Shown: positions 35,818-44,760 of the stretch, in pieces
Layout of the letters: every line of letters begins with the position of its first letter
How positions within the stretch are numbered: the stretch's first letter is position 1
Origin: Geosiphon pyriformis
Taxonomy: Eukaryota; Glomeromycota; Glomeromycetes; Archaeosporales; Geosiphonaceae
Assembly: GCA_016748015.1 (NCBI GenBank)
Contig: JAAOMT010000682.1
Location: 41,951-105,950 of the forward strand
Direction: 5' to 3'
Length of the DNA: 64,000 bases
Program-made: the position numbers and the translations under genes
The notes under the pieces: model-generated
Database searches by the model: none
The model's input: the letters and a program-made list of their open reading frames with translations, nothing else
Told to the model about the DNA's origin: nothing

Positions 35818-36108
35818 TATTGTCTTGTCTGGTCTAAGTGGCTAGCTACATGTAAAAAGTGCATGAATCACATTTAGTTTGAGCCACTTAGTTTGGTTCT
35901 ATGTACTAGATAGTGGTTGGGCTTCACTTGTTAAACACAATAATAATAAAAAAATTATATATATTATATATATATATATTTTTTTATGCATTTTATGAAT
36001 AAAGCCCAACTGCTATCTAGTATATAGAACCAAACTAAGTAGAACAAACTAAATGCAGTTTATGCACTGGCTACATGTGGCCAACCACTCAGGCTAGACA
36101 AAGCAACA
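35818..36108. other. converging 3' UTRs of the two LINEs with an (AT)n core
   Basis: The LINE-1 3' UTR ('GGTTCTATGTACTAGATAGTGG', then 'TTGGGCTTCAC') is mirrored on the other strand by the LINE-2 3' UTR ('TAGATAGCAGTTGGGC'). Between them, at about 35938-35985, lie AATAATAATAAA and a TATATATA run. No gene is present. Confidence 0.75.
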
Positions 36109-37363
36109 CTACACATCTATGCAAACAAAAACATTACCACCTAAACCAGAAAAAAAATAACAGCAAAAGCTTCTACAATACCAAGCATATGAACAATTCC
36201 ATCCGACAACAAAGATACCAAGCAACAAGACAGGCCTGAGATCCCACTATCATCTTTAAACAAACTAGCTTTTTCCATATTTACCCTATGCTTAGTTCTA
36301 ACAAGTCAGATCTTGGTATAATGTAATTCAACCACAAATTTAACATAATTAATAAGAGCCAAATCAGCCTTTTTTTTTCTTCAAAGATCAAAACAGCTTT
36401 AGCCCACCAGTTCTTTAACACAAAACTCTTGCATATAGTAGTATATAGACCCATATTCAAAGAATATGTTAATAGTGAATGTAAAACAGCTGATGTAGGC
36501 AGGCAAGAGAGGCCTATCAATGACACCTATTTTTTAGCCATCTCCTCCAAAATGTCACCACAGAGACCAATATTACCAAGACAAGCAAAACCATAATCTA
36601 ACAACTCTACATCTTTACACAACAAGCACAACACTCCAGGATAATTTTTATTATACAACCTCTTTCTAACTACTACTGGCAACTGTCTATGCACTATTTT
36701 CATCAAATAAGTGTACATATTAGCTTAGCATCTGCTAATAAACTCAGAGAGCATATGTAAGTCAGGATGTCAAATTTTTGCAGTAGTAACCCAATCTATT
36801 TCATTAACCATAGTATTTAAAACAACATCATAGCCAAGACCAGCCTCCTATTGAGCACGGCAAATTGACTGGTAAATGTCATGAACAAAATAACAAGTAT
36901 TACCAAACATAGCAGTATTCTCAGCAACCAAAAATTTCTTCTGACTTCCAACAGACAACAAAAGTAAAGAACAGGCAGTTTTTCCTGCCAACTTATTAGT
37001 CCTAACATTGCCCAAAACCTCTAAATATCTTTTAACTTTCACCTATTTAATTAAAATGTCTTTACTCCTAATAAGATCAGCTATATGCAATCTTTCAATC
37101 CAGCAACAATTGTGGAAATTTGGCATGGCAGATGAAATCTCTGAAACACAAGCATTAATTACAGATTGGCTGTCCAAATACAAAATCATAGCACAAGAAA
37201 ATGGAATACATTCCAAGGCCAAAGCAATAGCTTGCAACTCAGCCAGAGTAAAAGACAAAAGCCTATTTACTCTAACCCCAACACCCATGTTCATAGCCAA
37301 AAAATATGCAGTCACACCACTAATCACTTTAGCAGAACCAGCATCTTTTAAAGACCTATCTGT
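36109..37363 (-). pseudogene. LINE-2 RNase H (main part) and C-terminal region
   Basis: On the minus strand it starts at the split codon of 'TDRSLKDAGSAKVISG', continues with 'LAELQAIALALECI' (Glu kept) and 'YLDSQSVINACVSE' (Asp kept). 'GNVRTNKLAGKTA' has the last Asp as Asn. Then 'YPGVLCLLCKDVELLDYGFAC' is the C-terminal finger with its His changed to Tyr. The stop is at 36109-36111. Plus-strand frames across it are shadows. Confidence 0.8.
37360..37363. repeat. target-site duplication of gypsy-5 (CTGT)
   Basis: CTGT stands directly before TGTTACC of the 5' LTR and again at 56799-56802 directly after the 3' LTR. Joining the flanks restores the LINE-2 reading frame. Confidence 0.9.
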
Positions 37364-37579
37364 TGTTACCAGACAAAATTAGAGATATTGTTTAGCATGA
37401 AATTACCCTTATAATTCTTATCATTAGTTAGCATATATTATTGTCTCAAATTATCACTTATTACATTAGCAAAATATTCGAAATTATCATTTAATTAATA
37501 ACCCAATTTGTACATAACACAAATATAACCTAATTGTGATGATCAATCATACAATACTCCGAACTATATAACATTCAAA

Positions 37580-37695
37580 AAGTTTGCCAAAATTTGTAGA
37601 AATTCGCCGAAATAATTGATAGTTCACCGAAATATCTAATAGTTTGCAGAAATAACTTGTAGTTTGCCAAAATGTATCTCTAGTTCAGCGAAATT
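37580..37695. repeat. short tandem repeats in the family I U3
   Basis: About five or six imperfect units of roughly 20-24 bp resemble TAGTTTGCCGAAATAACT. They end about 50 bases before the TATA box. The same array is at 47459-47575 (inverted, gypsy-6), 56080-56155 (two units fewer), and decayed at 17501-17610 and 27239-27335. Confidence 0.75.
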
Positions 37696-37744
37696 GTAAA
37701 AAATAGCAAAGTTTAAGTTCATAGAATAGTGTTACGACAAGTTG

Positions 37745-37751
37745 TATAAAA
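37745..37751 (+). promoter_or_regulatory. TATA box in the gypsy-5 5' LTR
   Basis: TATAAAA lies within ACAAGTTGTATAAAA and is followed by a GCTTCTC/GAGAAG-type short palindrome. The same block is at 47402-47408 (minus, gypsy-6) and 56201-56207 (gypsy-5 3' LTR). It probably marks the transcription start of the element. Confidence 0.55.
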
Positions 37752-38174
37752 AAAAAGCTTCTCTTTTTGAAAAAATGTATCTTACTTCAGATTGAACAAT
37801 TAGAATTATTCTTTACACACAAAAACAAAATAAATATCAAATAATTTGAAAAGCCAAATTCTTAATTATTTCCCTTGAAATTAACCAATTCCTATTAACA
37901 GTTTGAAATTGACTAGCTACCAATTTCAGTAAACTGTTAAAGCACTTTCAGGCCTGGATCCAAAACGACTTCCATAAAACATTTTTACTTTTCTTTTACA
38001 TTTCTTTTATTTTCCTTCTTTTCTTATTATAAATCATTTGGGTAGCCTACAGACGAGAATTCCTGTAGAAAATTTGACTTTTACAGTAAAGTAACTACAC
38101 ATTTTAGTAAGCTTTTAGATAAGCATTTCCTAGAAAAGAGTTAACATTTACTATAATGTAACTATACAAAGTAA

Positions 38175-38178
38175 CTGG
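38175..38178. repeat. target-site duplication of gypsy-6 (CTGG)
   Basis: CTGG stands before TGTTACC of the left LTR and again at 47789-47792 after GGTAACA of the right LTR. The uninterrupted 3' LTR of gypsy-5 has a single copy at the same place (GTAACTGGCATGG, near 56630). Confidence 0.92.
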
Positions 38179-38876
38179 TGTTACCAGAGGTTTTTGGTCT
38201 CTTTTCTTAAATGTTGTCGATACTTATTTGCTGTGAATTCACGTTTTCTGGATGTGGTTGAACCTCTAGTAACTGAATTTATCTTCAAATTATCTCCTAT
38301 AATTTGAACTGCTGGGCTTATAAGTGGAATGGCCAATTCCATGCCAGTTACTTTATGTAGTTACATTGTAGTAAACATCAACTCTTTCTCAGGAATTGCT
38401 CGTCTGGAAGCTCACTAAAATGTATAGTTATTTTGCTGTGAAAGTCAACTCTTCTACAAAAATCTTGTTTGTAGGCTACCCTAATGATTATAGTAAGAAA
38501 ATAAAAGAAAAAAAATAAAAAGATGTAAAAGAAATAAAATTCTGTCAAGGGAAACGTTTTCAATCCAGGTCTAGAGTCACTAACAGATTATTGAAATTGG
38601 TAGCTAATCAATTTCAAAACTTTAGTTGGGTTTTGAGAATTTTCCAAGTGCAATAATTAAAAAATTTGGTTTTTCGAATTATTTGATATTTATTTCTTTT
38701 TGTGTGTGTAAGAATGGTTCTAAGTGATAAATCTAAAGTAAGATACATTTTCTCGAAGAGAGAAGCTCTTCTTTTTATACAACTTGTCGTAACACTATTC
38801 TATGAACTTGAACTTTGCTATTTTCTACAATTTCACTGAACTAAAGATACATTTTGGCAAACTACAAGTTATTTCT
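38179..38876 (-). repeat. 3' LTR of gypsy-6, visible part
   Basis: On the plus strand it starts TGTTACCAGAGG and matches 46808 onward almost base for base. It breaks off inside the U3 repeats, where the run of N begins. About 283 bp of LTR are missing compared with the 5' LTR. Confidence 0.9.
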
Positions 38877-39064
38877 NNNNNNNNNNNNNNNNNNNNNNNN
38901 NNNNNNNNNNNNNNNNNNNNNNNNNNNNNNNNNNNNNNNNNNNNNNNNNNNNNNNNNNNNNNNNNNNNNNNNNNNNNNNNNNNNNNNNNNNNNNNNNNNN
39001 NNNNNNNNNNNNNNNNNNNNNNNNNNNNNNNNNNNNNNNNNNNNNNNNNNNNNNNNNNNNNNNN
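38877..39064. other. assembly gap, 188 N
   Basis: The gap should hold the rest of the gypsy-6 3' LTR and the C-terminal codons of ORF3. By comparison with 47506-47788 and 55704-55859 about 440 bases are expected, so the length of the N run does not reflect the missing sequence. Open frames that run through it are not real. Confidence 0.9.
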
Positions 39065-39596
39065 TTGGGTTTTGTAGTACGTTTTCACAGGTGTGGAATA
39101 GGTCATAAAGTCTAAGAGCAGCTCTGAGCCTGTAGCGACTGTTTGTTGATCCAGCTGTTGTCTTGAATTCATTGTGGAGTTGTTTCTGAATAGCTTTTTT
39201 TGTGAGGTTTGCTGTTGTAAGTTCCAGTTTCCATTCGTAGAGTGTTTTTCCAATGTGAAAATATCTATAGATTGGAGGATATTTAGTGTTTTCCTTATTG
39301 AGACACAGTTGAAGTCTTTGTTGAATTGTAGCATTTGGTGGAATACTAATCAGAATGAGCATTAGATTTTCTCTTAAAGCAAGCTTTAAAAGTTCTGGCA
39401 GGTGAATTCCAGTATAACTTCTTGTGTTCTTTTTATACGGGTAATATTTTCATGAATTTGGGGCTAAATTTGTAACTACTTCTGTTTGGGTATAATTAAT
39501 GTAGTTTTCAGTAACAGTAATGGATAATTCAGGTATTGTTTTTAAAGCTAACATTAGTTTTTGGGATAATTGTTGAATGTTTTGAGGAATAGTCAT
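39065..39596 (-). pseudogene. ORF3 of gypsy-6 (unknown protein after integrase)
   Basis: On the minus strand it starts at ATG 39594-39596 ('MTIPQNIQQLSQKLM'). It runs with one early TGA (at about 39450) to the gap. Blocks include 'TGIHLPELLKLALRENLM', 'PPNATIQQRLQLCLN', 'YPPIYRYFHIGKTLYEW', 'KKAIQKQLHNEF' and 'YRLRAALRLYDLFHTCE'. It matches gypsy-5 at 55172-55891 closely and family II ORF3 more distantly. No membrane segments are seen. The function is unknown. Confidence 0.75.
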
Positions 39597-39813
39597 TATA
39601 AGCAATTTGAAATAAAAAAAAATTATTTTTGGTGCATGGGTTTTTATGTTATTTTTGTTTTGTTTTTGTGAGATTGTTTCTAAATTATAAGAAAATAACT
39701 ATAATAATTAATTTAAATTAAGTGTTCAAGTTGGGAGGCTGTTTAATGACAACTATTGATTCTAAATTTTGGGGAATATCTTCGGGATTGATTAAAGGGA
39801 AATGTGTACCAAT

Positions 39814-41103
39814 TTATGGAATTAATGATTCAGGATTGTTTCTGGAATTATAGTGTTTCAAACAATCTCCATGTGCAACTTTTGCTAGAATTTTGTCATC
39901 AAGTCTTAGCTTGTATGATCCGTTGCCTAAAACTTTATGGATAAAAAATGGTCCATTCCATTTATTTTCAAATTTCTCACTCCATTGTTTTTCAGCTTTA
40001 GTTCTGTGTAAGAGAACTTTGTTTCCGATTTTAAATTTATTGGTGACTGGAGGCAATTTGTCATCATGCCATTCTTTTTGTCGAGCTTGGGAGTTTTCAA
40101 TATGGGTGGCTGCTATTCGTTGTTTTCCTTCCAACATGCTAAGCAGAGTGTAGACTCTTTGTTGAAGTGTTTCCTGAAAATTGTTTTTATTGATTGGTTG
40201 TGCTAGGTATGTTTCCACTGTGAACTTAATTGGTAGCATTGCTGTCCTTCTGTAAGTTAAATCAAATGGTGTGTGTTTTGTGGTATCTTGTTTTAGTGTT
40301 CTATATGCTAGTAACACTGATAGAATAAAGATATTCCATTTTTGCTCAAAATCGGTTGAGACTTTGGCTAATGACTCACACAATGTTCTGTTAAAATGTT
40401 CCACAAGTCCATTTGTTTGTGGATGGTAGGGCGAAGACAGAGGTCTTTTGACATTGAATTGTTCACAAATTTTTTGTATTAGGTTGTTCACAAAATGTGT
40501 TTCCTGGTAAGATAAAAGTTCAATTAGACATCCGTGTCTACAAATGATGTTTTCGTAGATGAAATTTGCTACTGATTTCGCATCTGCTCATTGAATGGCT
40601 CTGACTTCAGGCCATTTAGTAAGATAGTCTACAGCTACTGCAATATAACAGTTTTCTTGAGTGGTGATAGATAATGGTCCAACTAAATTGATACCAACTC
40701 GGTTAAAGAGTTGTTCAACTTTGATTGGATTTAATGGTTTAGTAGGGTGTGTTCCTCTTCTTCTTTGACAACTATCACAAGATTCGACATATTTGTGAAT
40801 GTCTTTCCTCATTCGAGGCCAAAAGTAGTATTCTAGTGTTCTTTGAGTGGTGCTATCTTTTCCGAAGTGTGCTGATGAAGGATTTGAGTGCATGTTGTAT
40901 AATATGATCTCTTTTTCCTGTTCTTGTATTAGTCTGAGTGGTTTGTCTGGGTTTTTGAAATTTCGATGATAAATAATGTTGTTGTGTAGAAAATATTGTT
41001 TGGCTTGTTGTTGTAGTTGATGTTTTTTATCTGGAGACCAATCTGTTGAGATTGTTAATGTTTCCAAATATTGTTTGAGATTGTTGTAGTTTTCTAAATT
41101 CAT
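39814..41103 (-). pseudogene. integrase of gypsy-6
   Basis: The segment 40588-41103 carries the HHCC domain ('HSNPSSAHFGKD', then 'CDSCQRRRG') and the first core strand 'GINLVGPLSIT', with Asp changed to Asn. A TGA near 40589 and altered 'ELLSYQETHFVN' (Asp to Tyr) follow. The segment 39814-40491 has 'HPQTNGLVEHFNRTLC' with the catalytic Glu kept. It also holds the C-terminal 'FKIGNKVLLHRTKAEKQW' and 'GNGSYKLRLDD' blocks. The ORF ends at a TAA just after 'NPESLIP'. Confidence 0.88.
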
Positions 41104-41169
41104 TGTTTGTTGGCTTTTTTGGTTGGTTAAGTTGAGTGTTGGTTTTTGTTTTCTAATCTTGTCTCATTC

Positions 41170-42540
41170 TGGAGAGACAGTCAACATTAGTGTGGAGTTT
41201 TTTTGGTTTGTGATGTACTATGTATCGATAATTTGCTAGAAATCCTGTCTATCAGGTTTGTTTTGCATTCAGCTAAGTATTTTTGTTCTGAAGCCATTTG
41301 AGTCCAATATTATCAGTGATAATATCGAATTCTTTAGGCCTGAGATAAAGATTAAAGTGGTGTAGGGCCCAAATTATGGCTGCTGTTTCTAGTTCTGTGG
41401 CAGGGTAGTTTTTCTCAGCTGGTTTTAATATTCTGCTAGCATAAGCAATTACTCGCTCATTTCCATTGTCATTTAGTTGTGATAAGATGGCACCAAAGGC
41501 AGTATATGAAGCATCTGTAGCTAGTCGAAATCAGTTGCTGAAATCTGGGTAGGCAAGGATTGGGGCTGTTGTCAGTTTTTCTTTGAGAATTTCAAAAGCT
41601 TTTTGGTGTTTGGTAGTCTATTTGTATTCCACATTTTTGGTGGTGAGCTGGTTGAAGAGTTTTGCAATTTCTGAGAATCCTTTGATAAACTTCCGATAGT
41701 AGAATGCTAATCCTATGAATCCTCTTAGTTCTGTAGTATTTCGTAGAACTTTGAAGTTCTTAACAGCACTGATTTTTCCTGGATCTGGTTTGACTCCTTC
41801 TTCACTAACTATGTGACCAAGAAAGGCCAAAGTTGTTTTTCCAAAATGGCATTTTTCAATATTTAGTTTTAATCCTGCTCTACGTAATTGTTGAAAAACT
41901 TCTCACAGGTGAATTAAATGAAGTCCGAAAGATGGGGAATAAACATCAATGTCATCAAGATAAACAACTACTGATTTCCAAAGGAGTCCAGCATATACAA
42001 TATTTATGAGTCTTTGGAATGTTGTTGGCACATTGCATAATCCAAAGGATATTATATTGAATTCGTAGTTTTCTCCTTGTGTTGTAAATGCTGTTTTGGG
42101 ATGGTTCTTGGGATCTATGGCAACTTGCCAGTATCTGCTTTCTAGGTTTAATGTTGAAAAGTATTTAGATTTTCCAAGGGCATCTAACATGTCATTGATT
42201 CGCGGAAGAGGGTAAGCATCTCCAATGGTAACACTGTTGAGTTGTCAATAATCAACACAAAATTGTATCTTTCCATTCTTTTTTTTAACTAGGACCACTG
42301 GTAAGGCCCATGGACTCATTGATGGTTGAATAAGCCCATTGTTAAGCATCTGTTGTACTTCTTCTCGGATAAATTGGTGGCTTTCTGGAGCAACTCGATA
42401 TGCTTGTTGTCTTTTTGGTTTGGCATCTCCTGTATAAATTTGGTATTGGACTAAATCGGTTCTTCCTAAGTCATTGTTGTTTTCAGCAAAGATATCAGCA
42501 AATTCTGCAATTAGTTCTTTGAGCTGGGTCTGTTGTTATG
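41170..42540 (-). pseudogene. reverse transcriptase and RNase H of gypsy-6
   Basis: Blocks in order: 'AYRVAPESHQFIREEVQQML', 'VLVKKKNGKIQFCVDY' followed by TGA, 'GDAYPLPRINDMLDALGK' and 'STLNLESRYWQVAID' (motif A Asp to Asn). 'AFTTQGENYEFNIISFGL' and the catalytic box YLDD at 41951-41962 (intact) follow. The connection is in 41618-41830 ('LGHIVSEEGVKPDPGKI', 'FIGLAFYYRKFIKGFS'). RNase H shows 'LATDASYTAFGAILSQL', 'TELETAAIIWAL' and 'DIITDNIGLKWL', ending at 'NVDCLSRMR' near 41165. Confidence 0.88.
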
Positions 42541-43380
42541 GTTCAAGTTGTCCCATGTTGATTCGAGATAGTTTTTCCATAACAACATGGTAGTTTTTAG
42601 AGCTGAGATTTAGATTGATTTTTAGTAGTGAATGTCCAATAATTTCAGAAAAATTGGGGACTGTTTGGGGTAATTCTTGTTGAAATATGTTACTGTGAAT
42701 AATTCCAATTTCTAAGTTATTTAATAAAACTATGAGATAATTGTTGGGATTGTAAAAAGTAACTCGGACTTTCTTTGTTCCTTTTGGAATATAAATGTTT
42801 GGGATCAAGATATTATGTTTCAAGCAGATTTGTTTGTTTGATTCAAAAATTTGTTGTGTGGTTGTTGGCTTTTCACAAATGTAAATTTCAGAATGTTCTC
42901 TAAAGGGTGAAATGGTAATTGGTTGTGGAAGTTGTAAAATCTGGTGAAATTCTTTCTGTTCATTGAGAGCTATGTTTACTGAAACTGTGAAACGTCCAGT
43001 TGAACCAAAACCTTGTGTTCCTCTTTCACTTTTTTCCAACTGTTCTCTTTGATTAATTAATTGTAAACCCGAAATGTTGATTAAGAGTAGATAGATAGCT
43101 TGAGCAATTTTTTCAGCATATCCAATTTTGAAAAGTTTATCAGTTTCATTTTGTAACATGACTGTGATGTCTCCTGTGTATCCAGCATTGATGATTCCTC
43201 CTGTAATATTGATTCCTTTGATTGCCAAGGATGATCAAGAAGCAATTTGAACCATTGCTCCTGGTGGGATTTCGAAGGCAATTTTGAAGTTGATTTTTGT
43301 AAGAAATTTGGGTTTGAGAGTAAGAATATCTTTTCCTGAATATCTTAGATCATATCTAGCATTGATCTTGTGGGCTTTTT
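42536..43380 (-). pseudogene. dUTPase domain and beta linker of gypsy-6
   Basis: Motif I 'NARYDLRYSGKD' lies at about 43335-43370 (Gly replaced by Arg). Motif II 'PPGAMVQIAS.SSLAIKGI' contains a TGA. Motif III 'GGIINAGYTGDI' has Asn for the catalytic Asp. Motif IV is 'EKIAQAIYLLL' and motif V 'RGTQGFGSTGR' (about 42985-43020) is intact. The linker runs to 42536 with 'ILIPNIYIPKGTKKVRV'. Segment 42536-43228 (230 codons) is uninterrupted. The fold assignment is strong from motif order and spacing. Confidence 0.85.
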
Positions 43381-44190
43381 CTGGTTTTATTCCTTGTCCA
43401 TTGTTGTTGAAATATTTGAGTTATAAAGCAGGCTGATTTTTGATGAGATAGATGGGTGTTGTCTCAATTTTTTCTGTTGCTTCAAGTTCTCCGAATTCAA
43501 TTTTGTATTCATCATTTTTGCTGGGCAAGGGAATGCTAAGAGCATAACATTCAGGACACCACTATTCATTACAAGGCATAATACATTCTTCACATAGCCT
43601 AATGTTCATTTGCTCTAATCGTTGAATTTGAGTTTCTTGGGTTGGGTAGGTGTGACTTGCAATTTGGTGGTAGACTTCTACTTTGTCTTCGTAATTGAAT
43701 CCAGCTAATTCCATGGTGTATTCAATGTATTCTGTTTCCTTCATTTGGCAAACATCTTTTTTGGTAGCTCCATTAATTAATGCCATTGCTAGGTCAAAAA
43801 TCATTTCGGCATCATGGGGGTAGTGATAAAGTTTGTTGAGAGCACTATTGTATGCTGCATTAAAGGGTGTTCCTCTTTTTACTTTTTCTGAAATTGATAA
43901 AGCATATTGGCAGGTCTGATCACAGACTCCTTCTTTCATGGCTACATCAATCCAATTGCATTCTTCTGGTAGCATATCTCCACAAGTCAAACAAGAGGTG
44001 TTGTCACATTTTCCGCTCCTTTTTATTAGATGGCCCCATCGTTCTCTGTGACAAGTCTTGCAGTAATAACAAGTATGATTTTCATATTCTTCTTTGGGTG
44101 AAATGCAGGCTCCCATTGACGATAGTTTCTTGTGGCAGTCTTTACATTTAAGGGGAATATAGGGGCGTTGTTTCTTTGGTTCGGGTTTTG
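43381..44190 (-). pseudogene. cysteine-rich domain of gypsy-6 pol
   Basis: Most of it lies in the long open segment 43562-44584. Its first Cys group is 'CKDCHKKLSSMGAC', 'CYYCKTCHRERWG', 'CDNTSCLTCGDML' and 'CDQTCQYAL', twelve or more Cys in about 90 residues. A helical part with 'HYPHDAEMIFDLAMALI' follows. The second group, 'LCEECIMPCNE.WCPECYAL', has a TAG for Trp, Gln or Arg at about 43562. This is the best copy for modelling; I do not recognise the fold. Confidence 0.7.
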
Positions 44191-44760
44191 AATAAGGTAT
44201 ATTCCATCCAGAGGTTTCAGATTCAGAGTGCGGGGTAAAATGTTCTTGTTCTGTTTCATCGGCCCAGTTGGACGTTGATTCAAGAGCCATGAATGTTTCA
44301 ATGAGGGGATTTTCCTCTTCCGGTTCAAATTCAAAAGCCGGGGCTTTCTCAGAGCATTTGTTGAATGTACCACAAATGGCAGATATCCGGGCGTGTTGTC
44401 CTTGGTAGGAGATTGTTAACTCTTGTGTTTCCCAATTCAGATTAGCATTGGCTTTTTGAAGCCAATCATTTCCAATAAAAGCTTGGTATTGGGGTGTGTC
44501 CATTACAAGAACTTTGACTGGAATGGTGATTTCATCAAGAGTGAACGGAAAATTGTCAATTTTTCCTATTGGGGTCTTTTTCATACCATCAGCAGTGACA
44601 ATTACTGTTTGAGCTGGTCAGTTAACATTTCTTTTTAACTGTTGCATTAACTGGTAGGTGATAATGCTTCCGGTGGATCTATTGTTTAAGATCAAGCGAA
44701 TTGTCTTTCTTTTGACTTTGGCTTCAGTGTACATGGCCGTGATTGCTTTTTGTTCATTGG
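44191..44760 (-). pseudogene. aspartic protease of gypsy-6
   Basis: The motif region reads 'LILNNRSTGSIITYQL' at about 44655-44700, where element B has DSDSAGS, so the catalytic Asp is Asn. After a stop at about 44617 the chain continues 'GKIDNFPFTLDEITIPVKVLVMDTPQYQAFIGNDWL'-like blocks in segment 43562-44584. An acidic linker ('EFEPEEENPLIE') then leads to the cysteine-rich domain. Confidence 0.8.

Larger units (their letters stand above)
29280..35960 (+). mobile_element. LINE-1 copy: non-LTR retrotransposon, broken, full-length layout
   Basis: The order is ORF1-like nucleic-acid-binding protein with a CCHC knuckle, AP-type endonuclease, reverse transcriptase, RNase H, C-terminal Cys/His motif, 3' UTR and an A/T tail. 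The same layout occurs in LINE-2. I recognise it, from memory, as a family common in Rhizophagus genomes. Frames are interrupted by TAG/TGA and a few frameshifts, and the RT box is mutated. The 5' limit is approximate. Confidence 0.85.
37364..38178 (+). repeat. 5' LTR of gypsy-5, first part
   Basis: It begins TGTTACCAGACAAAATTAG and is cut at ...GTAACTGG (38178) by the insertion of gypsy-6. It resumes at 47793. It covers U3, the TATA box and most of R. Its first 28 bases still encode the end of an ORF3-like frame ('LPDKIRDIV' then TAG). Confidence 0.9.

Noticed and set aside
37008-37382. Plus-strand open frame of 124 codons
   Set aside because: It is antisense to the LINE-2 RNase H and runs into the gypsy-5 LTR.
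38802-39362. Open frames passing through the run of N, on both strands
   Set aside because: They exist only because N codons do not read as stops.
43867-44151. Plus-strand open frames in gypsy-6 (also 39893-40153, 44658-44876, 45124-45432, 46191-46376)
   Set aside because: They are shadows of minus-strand gag and pol; no codon pattern or homologue supports them.
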